Below are positions 51,429 to 56,839 of a stretch of 56,839 nt of DNA, in pieces (position 1 is the stretch's first letter; every line of letters begins with the position of its first letter). Below the pieces are notes generated by a model. It searched no databases and was not told the DNA's origin. It saw only the letters and a program-made list of their open reading frames with translations. Source of the stretch: Elusimicrobiota bacterium (GTDB lineage: Bacteria; Elusimicrobiota; Endomicrobiia; CG1-02-37-114; XYA2-FULL-39-19); assembly GCA_018816525.1 (NCBI GenBank), contig JAHIVV010000003.1, forward strand, positions 1 to 56,839, given 5' to 3'. Position numbers and translations under genes: made by a program.

Positions 51429-52544
51429 TTAGTCTTCCGTTATAGTTCTGCCGGATAACATCAATAAAACAACAATTACGAAAATTATAGTTGCCTGCAA
51501 AAGAAGAATGAAGGAACCCTGGGAACCGGTTTGACGGATAATCAGGGCTCCCAGGCCAAGGCATAAATTCAACAATATAATAAATCTTACGCTTTGCCGC
51601 ACTGATAACCCTAATTTAAGCAGGCGGTGATGAAAATGGTCTTTCCCTGCATATTCCAGCCATTGCCCGAATGTTTTGACATTGCCGTTTTTTATTCTTG
51701 AAATTGTGGTATAAATCATATCAAATATGGGAATGCTCAGTATGAGCAGAGGCGTTGAAAACCCTACTATCCTGTTGTTTTGGGTCCAGGTTCCCAATAC
51801 TGCGAATCCGGCTAATAAGAACCCGATCAATGTGGCCCCGGAATCGCCTAAAAAAATCTTTGCTTTGTTCCAATTATAATGTAGAAAACCAAAACATGCG
51901 CCAGTTAACGCGATGCACATCCAGGCCAAATACAATTGGTTTGTCTGCAAAGCAATAATAAAGAACAGCAATGAACAAACAGCTCCAAATGAAGTAACAA
52001 GCCCGTCGATACCGTCAAGGAAATTTACTGCATTCAGAATACCAGTAAACCAGAATAGAGATATGATGACATCGGCCAGATAATGAAAAGAATATCGGTC
52101 TGGAATTATTGTTGTATGAACTCCATAGGCAATAGCAATTAAAGACGCGAGCAATTGGAAGAAAATTCTTACTTTTGCCGGGACAGGCCGGACATCGTCA
52201 AAAAGGCCTAAAACAAAAATTATCGTTCCTCCGGCCATAAGGCCGAAAATCTCTTTTGAAAACTGAAGATTTCTTGCGATTGTTATTATAAAAGCGGTAT
52301 AGATAACAATGCCGCCTATTCTTGGTACGGGCGATTTGTGAACTTTTCTTTCATTAGGATAATCCAGCAGGCTGAATTTATGGCCTAGATATATAATCAA
52401 TGGAGTTAAAAGATATGAAATCGCTGTCCCTAAGATAAAAACGTAAAACCACCGTAGATTATACTTATAACCCCAGGCCCCTCCGGAGGGCTGCAACAAA
52501 AACAAAATCAATATCCCCGGCAAAATAAAACGAAGTTTTTTCAT
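51429..52544 (-). CDS. wecA: WecA/MraY-like undecaprenyl-phosphate sugar-1-phosphate transferase
   Basis: 371 residues, about ten membrane helices. It links a sugar 1-phosphate to the lipid carrier, the first step of a polysaccharide. DYPNERKVHKSPVPRIGG is the family N-terminal motif; FVLGLFDDVRPVPAKVR holds the catalytic Asp pair; NAVNFLDGIDGLVTSFG, IFLGDSGATLIGFLLAG and HFHHRLLKLGLS follow. The HHRL ending favours the WecA/WbpL group over MraY. It is followed upstream by other envelope genes. Confidence 0.92.
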   Translation of the reverse strand: MKKLRFILPGILILFLLQPSGGAWGYKYNLRWFYVFILGTAISYLLTPLIIYLGHKFSLLDYPNERKVHKSPVPRIGGIVIYTAFIITIARNLQFSKEIFGLMAGGTIIFVLGLFDDVRPVPAKVRIFFQLLASLIAIAYGVHTTIIPDRYSFHYLADVIISLFWFTGILNAVNFLDGIDGLVTSFGAVCSLLFFIIALQTNQLYLAWMCIALTGACFGFLHYNWNKAKIFLGDSGATLIGFLLAGFAVLGTWTQNNRIVGFSTPLLILSIPIFDMIYTTISRIKNGNVKTFGQWLEYAGKDHFHHRLLKLGLSVRQSVRFIILLNLCLGLGALIIRQTGSQGSFILLLQATIIFVIVVLLMLSGRTITED

Positions 52545-52548
52545 GGTT

Positions 52549-53172
52549 TTACAGGTTCAATCCAAAATCGAGAGCCAGCTTTAAAGGGACAAATCCTTCG
52601 GCATATTTAGTCCTGTTCTGGAATCCTCTGAATAGGGCGCATGCTTTTGAACTTTCTATAATTGAAAGCTCCGCAATACGCGTAGAATGAACCTGCGACT
52701 TGTGCGATTCAAGCAAGATAATTTTACTTTGTATTGTTGCGGCTATATCAGTGTAAACAGAGGGGAGAAAATTTATTGTCGTAGGAACTTCATAAAATAA
52801 AACATTGCGTATGTACCTGGCGGCCGTCGCTGTGGCCTGGCTGGTATTTCTATGGTCCTGATGAGTATCTTCAGGATAATGGACAAAAATTAAAGTAGGA
52901 TTTACTTTTTTGATTATAAATTCAATTTTATTGATAATTTTTTTGGTTATGGGTATTTTTGTATCAGAAAAATTGCCCCAGAAAAGATGGGCTTTCAATA
53001 TTTTTGAGACTTTCAACTGTTCTTTCTTTCTTAAGCCGGGATGGCCGCCCGCTTCACCCCGGGTCATGACCAGAAGGAAGATATTATGGCCGGCTTTTGC
53101 CAGTTTTATCAAAGTGCCGCCGCAGCCGTATTCCAAATCATCGGGATGTGAGCCAATTACCAGTATGTTCAT
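52549..53172 (-). CDS. PIG-L/LmbE-family N-acetylglucosamine deacetylase-like
   Basis: 207 residues from the ATG at 53172. ILVIGSHPDDLEYGCGGTL has the zinc-binding HPDD, and HYPEDTHQDHRNTSQAT the second His pair (HxxH). The family removes acetyl groups from GlcNAc-type sugars. An ATG at 53193 would add seven residues (MHLTGAL), but AGGAG lies five to six bases before the ATG at 53172. It is set among polysaccharide genes, so a modified sugar in the envelope is the likely substrate. Confidence 0.88.
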   Translation of the reverse strand: MNILVIGSHPDDLEYGCGGTLIKLAKAGHNIFLLVMTRGEAGGHPGLRKKEQLKVSKILKAHLFWGNFSDTKIPITKKIINKIEFIIKKVNPTLIFVHYPEDTHQDHRNTSQATATAARYIRNVLFYEVPTTINFLPSVYTDIAATIQSKIILLESHKSQVHSTRIAELSIIESSKACALFRGFQNRTKYAEGFVPLKLALDFGLNL

Positions 53173-53192
53173 TAGCGCTCCTGTTAAATGCA

Positions 53193-53996
53193 TTAGAGAG
53201 TTAAACTTTGAATTGTTTCGATGACAATTTCTTTGTCAATTATTCTAGCTTCTTTGCCAAAACCTGTCAATAGAGCGCTGTCGCAAATGAGATTTATCCT
53301 TCTTGGTATTCCGCCTGAGCGGTCGTAAATTAAACTTAAGGATTCGTCGGTAAAAATCTGTTTGGACGCTTGCGCAATATTTAACCTGTGGATAATATAA
53401 TTTTTGGTATCTTCGCGGGACAGGCCTTCCAGGTGAAACCCCATGGCTATTCTCTGGTTAAGCTGTTTTATGTTTTCAACGTTTTCCTTTAATTCCGGCT
53501 GCCCGATCAAAAGAAGGTTGAGTAAAAATTTATTGTCCTGCTGGTAGTTGAGCAGCAGCCTTATTTCTTCGAATATATTTTTGTCTTCAATGGCGTGCGC
53601 CTCGTCAATTATTACAACAGTTCTTTTGCCGTCCGCAGCGTTGTTTTTTAAAACCTGTTCCAGCGCGATCAGTATGTCCGCTTTTCTGGTGGGAATCCGC
53701 TGTACGCTGAGATAATACACGATCATTCTTAAAAGTTCTATATCATCCAGGCGGGGATTGGTAATCACCGCTACTTTATAAATATCCTGCTCTATTTCTT
53801 TTAGGATCGCCTGCGAAAGCAATGTTTTGCCGCATCCGTAAATACCGGTGAGCAGTCCTGCGCCTTTTCCTTCCCTGATAACATAAAGCATCCTCGCCAG
53901 ACCTTCTTCATGCTGGCGTGAATTAAAAAAGAATTTATGGTCAGGCGTGTTTTCAAAAGGTTTTTCGCTGAAGCCCCAGAATTTTTCGTATACCAC
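53193..53996 (-). CDS. ExeA/GspA-type AAA ATPase of an exopolysaccharide locus
   Basis: 267 residues. KFWGFSEKPFENTPDHKFFF is the characteristic start; the P-loop is GIYGCGKTLLS and Walker B is TVVIIDEAHAIED. LIGQPELKENV and GGIPRRINLICD are also typical of ExeA and of the ATPase that accompanies exosortase/EPS loci (XrtA-associated ATPase). It presumably powers or assembles an envelope export system. No peptidoglycan-binding domain is attached. Confidence 0.85.
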   Translation of the reverse strand: MVYEKFWGFSEKPFENTPDHKFFFNSRQHEEGLARMLYVIREGKGAGLLTGIYGCGKTLLSQAILKEIEQDIYKVAVITNPRLDDIELLRMIVYYLSVQRIPTRKADILIALEQVLKNNAADGKRTVVIIDEAHAIEDKNIFEEIRLLLNYQQDNKFLLNLLLIGQPELKENVENIKQLNQRIAMGFHLEGLSREDTKNYIIHRLNIAQASKQIFTDESLSLIYDRSGGIPRRINLICDSALLTGFGKEARIIDKEIVIETIQSLTL

Positions 53997-53997
53997 A

Positions 53998-54681
53998 TTA
54001 TCCTCTTAACAATTTAGAACTATCCGGCCCGCAGTTAAAAAGCAGGTCTATCGCCGACATATAAGGTTCAAACCCCCCGGGGTAAGCCTGGCTATATTGG
54101 GGGTGTTTAAAATCCTGGTAAATCAATTTTATTTTTTCCTTTTCAAACAAGCTCTCATCCATATATTCTTTTCCGCCCGCGCCGGACAAATAGGTGTCAG
54201 AGTTCAGTTTCTCGCAAATGTTTATAATTCTTTGCGTAGAAGTCCCCGTGATGTTCAATTCTGATTCAACTTTTACCGGCGTCTTTATATCAAAAATTTT
54301 CAGCAACAGGAAAATAATTTCTGAATTCAAATCAACAAGTTTTGACCATGTTTTAGCATACATGGCTTCAAAACTGTTTTGATAGTCCTTGAAATATTTT
54401 GAATGGTTGTAATTCGTTTTTATGGATTCCCAGTGTTTTTCCTGCCAGCGGACGGTATTATCAATTGCCACTTCAGAGATTTTCTGATAGAACTTTTCTT
54501 TTGTAATTACCGGAACTGTCAGCCAGATGGAGCCGTTTTTTGTCAGAATTTTGTTTCTGTTCTGGAATTCTCTTTTTTTGTATTGCACATTATCCAGAAA
54601 TATAAATTCATCACTTTTGGCAATTTTATGAAAATATCCGATCCAGGGAATATATTGCGGTTGATGAACAGAAACAATCAT
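53998..54681 (-). CDS. WbqC-family protein
   Basis: 227 residues. VSVHQPQYIPWIGYFHKIAKSDEFIFLDNVQY is the WbqC signature, and YLSGAGGKEYMDESLF and FKHPQYSQAY are conserved further on. Proteins of this family occur in O-antigen and sugar-modification loci; some link amino groups to sugars, but the reaction is not settled. It starts one base after the PHP gene stop. Confidence 0.88.
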   Translation of the reverse strand: MIVSVHQPQYIPWIGYFHKIAKSDEFIFLDNVQYKKREFQNRNKILTKNGSIWLTVPVITKEKFYQKISEVAIDNTVRWQEKHWESIKTNYNHSKYFKDYQNSFEAMYAKTWSKLVDLNSEIIFLLLKIFDIKTPVKVESELNITGTSTQRIINICEKLNSDTYLSGAGGKEYMDESLFEKEKIKLIYQDFKHPQYSQAYPGGFEPYMSAIDLLFNCGPDSSKLLRG

Positions 54682-56097
54682 TCAATCATTATATAAAAAA
54701 ATGGGGTTAGTGACAAGTTTTGTGGAGTTTTCCATATCAATTTCAATTCTGCAATAGGTATGGTTTTTTACCGGTTGGAATTCGAATTCGATATTTGCGG
54801 GTGATTCCTTTGTAATTGTATTGATAATTTTACCATCTTCTATGAACCTGGTTTTAAGTTTGCGATGGGAATTATCACTTGTTGAAATTGTAAAAAATAT
54901 TTTTACTTTTCCGCGATAATGCAAGCTTTCACCGAAAGTTACCCGAGTTTCCGCAGATTTAATCGTAAAATTAGTAAGGACAGGTTCAAATCCGTTTGGT
55001 TTATATTTTGACGTTACGTAAAAACGGCCTTTGCGCAAGGCGTCCAGCGCGTTTTCTTTTGTCAATTTGTCTACAAGTAAAATATTTTTGTTCAGGTTAA
55101 GGTAATTGTTTTGAACTCCGTCGTTGATATAATCCAGCTCGCCAATAGCCCATTCAGGTTTCTTTCTTTTGTTTTCGCAATATTCAATTAATGCCTGGTC
55201 CCAATAACCGCCGGCATTTCCGGCCATATTTGCGCCTTCCCAGAAATAAGCGAACCCTGTAAAATCCCTGGTGGTAAGAAGTATTTCAGGATAGGGGGAT
55301 GACTGAAGCGATACAGGCCAGAAGCTGTAGGGTTCTTTCCAGTTTCTTGCTTCAGGATGAGCCCAGAACACAAGTCCATTTTGAGTGTTTACATAATTTA
55401 TCAAATTTTGATATGGAAGTTCGCCAAGATTGGTTGAATAAGCGTTGAAGGGGTAATTTTTAAAAGGGAAATTGTAAATCAACAATAGCAATGAAATAGC
55501 AATAAAACAAAATTTTACTTTAGGCCTGCCGCTTATCAATAACCCTAACAGCAACAAAAGTACAGGCCACAAAAGCAGAGGATCAAACTCTCTGGCGGAC
55601 GGATTGTTTATTATCGGGAGTTTTTTATATTTTTCAGCAGTATCAAGGCCTATAATTGTCATGTGCTTGTGCCATCCGCGCAGGACAAGGTTTTTTGTGA
55701 ACGGGCTTCCGGTCCAATAATGGTAAGCCGAAGATTCAACCCCGGGGATGATTATTATTTCGGGGTATTTTTCCTGCAGGCGTTTTATTTCTGCCAGATA
55801 TTTGTCTGTGCCGATTAGAAACACCGAATTTTTCTCGACAGTTTTTTTAATAATTTTCCTGAAAGGCCAAAGGCCATACTCTATTTTTTCTAAATCGTGG
55901 TCAGTGGGAATGACTACGTCAACATGATAATCTTTTGCTTTTTTAATGATCTGTTCCAAAGAGAGTTTTCCGCTGTCGCTGAAAGTTGAGTGTATATGGG
56001 TAACGCATGACACCTGCTTGTAAGCATGCAGCAGATTGGAAACTGACAGTAATAAGAGAGCCAGAATGCAAAAAAATATTATTTTAAAGTTTTTCAT
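54682..56097 (-). CDS. Membrane protein with a PHP-type metal-dependent phosphoesterase domain
   Basis: 471 residues. A signal segment is at the N-terminus (about 5-22), then THIHSTFSDSGKLSLEQI and PTDHDLEKI, the PHP metal sites, with PGVESSAYHYW. A hydrophobic block (about 175-211, LLLWPVLLLLLGLLIS and CFIAISLLLLIYNF) splits the domain, so it should be anchored with the PHP part outside. A later part has HPEARNW and GELDYINDG. The C-terminal 100 residues look beta-rich. The substrate is unknown; the locus suggests polysaccharide. Confidence 0.7.
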   Translation of the reverse strand: MKNFKIIFFCILALLLLSVSNLLHAYKQVSCVTHIHSTFSDSGKLSLEQIIKKAKDYHVDVVIPTDHDLEKIEYGLWPFRKIIKKTVEKNSVFLIGTDKYLAEIKRLQEKYPEIIIIPGVESSAYHYWTGSPFTKNLVLRGWHKHMTIIGLDTAEKYKKLPIINNPSAREFDPLLLWPVLLLLLGLLISGRPKVKFCFIAISLLLLIYNFPFKNYPFNAYSTNLGELPYQNLINYVNTQNGLVFWAHPEARNWKEPYSFWPVSLQSSPYPEILLTTRDFTGFAYFWEGANMAGNAGGYWDQALIEYCENKRKKPEWAIGELDYINDGVQNNYLNLNKNILLVDKLTKENALDALRKGRFYVTSKYKPNGFEPVLTNFTIKSAETRVTFGESLHYRGKVKIFFTISTSDNSHRKLKTRFIEDGKIINTITKESPANIEFEFQPVKNHTYCRIEIDMENSTKLVTNPIFLYND

Positions 56098-56101
56098 TTT
56101 A

Positions 56102-56839
56102 CTAGCCTTGCCGGGCCATTATTTTGTCGTACATTTTTTCTAAAAGACTTATCATTCTTTCAGTGCTGAATCTGGGTAATCCTTCAACAAGTTCCTGCGC
56201 GTAAAATTTACCCTGTTGGCCAAGTTTGTTTGCTGTTTGCATACTATTTGCCATTTGCTCCACCGCAATTGAAATTGCTTGCGCATTTTTCGGCGGAACA
56301 AGTAGCCCTGTTTTGCCGTCAAATATCAGGTCAGGTATGCCTTGCACATTTGTTGCGATTATCGGTTTGCCCAGATAGAGGGCCTGTATGATTGTTTTGC
56401 CCATTCCTTCATTTTCAGAAGGTTGCACGTAAATATCCATAATTGACATTAAATCTGTAATATCGGCCCTCATGCCTGTGAAAATAACTTTTTCTTTAAG
56501 CCCGTCTTTTTCAACAATTGATTCTATTTCGTTTCTTTGGTTTCCATCGCCTACTATAACAAAAGTAATGGGCCGGTTCAGCGATTTTACAATAAAGGGA
56601 AAAGCCTGGGCAAAATATTTAATGCCTTTTACCGGTTCCAGGCGCGCAACCGTTCCGATTACCAGAGTGTTTTCCGGTATATTTAATTTCTTTTTTAATT
56701 CATTTTTTTGAGCTGGATTCGTATTTAAATCAATGCCGCTATGAATCACTTCCCAGTTTTCTGGTTTACCGACTTTGAATTTCAGGGATTCCTTTTTTTC
56801 GCCTTCAGTCAATGCAACAAGTTTGTCGGTGATAATTGA
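56102..56839 (-). CDS. Glycosyltransferase family 4 (partial, N-terminus outside window)
   Basis: The frame runs to the right edge (246 codons), so the apparent start at a TTG (56812) is internal. IITDKLVALTEGEKK, HSGIDL, IGTVARLEPVKGIKYFAQAF, FVIVGDGNQRNEIESIV, FTGMRADITDLMSIMDIYVQPSENEGMGKTIIQAL and PIIATNVQGIPDLI are the GT4 retaining-glycosyltransferase pattern, with the E-x7-E replaced by ENEGMGKTI. It ends the polysaccharide series visible here. Confidence 0.9.
   Translation of the reverse strand, partial: SIITDKLVALTEGEKKESLKFKVGKPENWEVIHSGIDLNTNPAQKNELKKKLNIPENTLVIGTVARLEPVKGIKYFAQAFPFIVKSLNRPITFVIVGDGNQRNEIESIVEKDGLKEKVIFTGMRADITDLMSIMDIYVQPSENEGMGKTIIQALYLGKPIIATNVQGIPDLIFDGKTGLLVPPKNAQAISIAVEQMANSMQTANKLGQQGKFYAQELVEGLPRFSTERMISLLEKMYDKIMARQG

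Overview
The window looks like chromosomal DNA from an uncultured, rather AT-rich, Gram-negative-type bacterium. Outer-membrane proteins (a PorV/PorQ-like barrel, an OmpA domain, C-terminal tails of type IX secretion type), a WecA-led envelope/exopolysaccharide locus and an HtrA protease indicate a double-membrane cell. A ferredoxin/NAD(P)-type SudAB/Nfn pair, a radical SAM protein and a family-4 Fe-S uracil-DNA glycosylase suit an anaerobe. The gene neighbourhoods resemble those of candidate phyla around Elusimicrobiota, Omnitrophota and Firestonebacteria. That placement is inference: no rRNA gene is present. I see no phage, insertion sequence or CRISPR array.

Layout. 1-201: the end of a ComEC-like gene. 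227-6743 (minus): a DeoR-type regulator, a zinc-type alcohol dehydrogenase, a mannitol-dehydrogenase-like protein, then E1-alpha, E1-beta and E2 of a 2-oxoacid dehydrogenase, apparently one operon with a clear promoter and a three-fold direct-repeat operator. 6882-16640 (minus): esterase, PriA, uracil-DNA glycosylase, CoaB, CoaC, RpoZ, Gmk, M23 peptidase, UvrA. 16739-20711 (plus): valS, rph, rdgB, divergent from uvrA. 20748-25634 (plus): an effector-binding-domain protein, tRNA-Pro, a nucleotidyltransferase with a small partner, an aminotransferase, nadE and a second nucleotidyltransferase-fold protein. 25827-29141 (minus): cysteine desulfurase, pabC, pabB. 29215-32163 (plus): a membrane protein, rsmD, argB, argD. 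32166-37327 (minus): prs, rplY, pth, a T9SS-tail protein and a PorV-OmpA protein interrupted by a frameshift. 37550-43153 (plus): tRNA-Thr, a dead PilZ gene, a GlmU-like transferase, a TPR protein, aroE, two small membrane proteins and an M28 peptidase. 43223-51230 (minus): sudB, sudA, tmk, holB, ricT, metG, a radical SAM protein, htrA. 51249-56839 (minus): an HNH remnant, then envelope/EPS genes (WecA/MraY-like, PIG-L deacetylase, ExeA-type ATPase, WbqC, PHP protein, partial glycosyltransferase).

Most genes are housekeeping and tightly packed, often with 4-base ATGA overlaps. The unusual content is within them: a PriA that has lost every helicase motif; a CoaBC cut in two by a single in-frame stop; a surface-protein gene switched out of frame at a C8 tract; related 7-base repeats read in frame inside both valS and sudA; divergent uvrA and valS promoters so close to their start codons that both messages should be leaderless; a tRNA-Thr lacking the universal T55; and three decayed genes (permease, PilZ, HNH) lying at operon boundaries.

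All calls come from reading the sequence and from knowledge of protein families; no database search was possible. Residue positions are hand counts.
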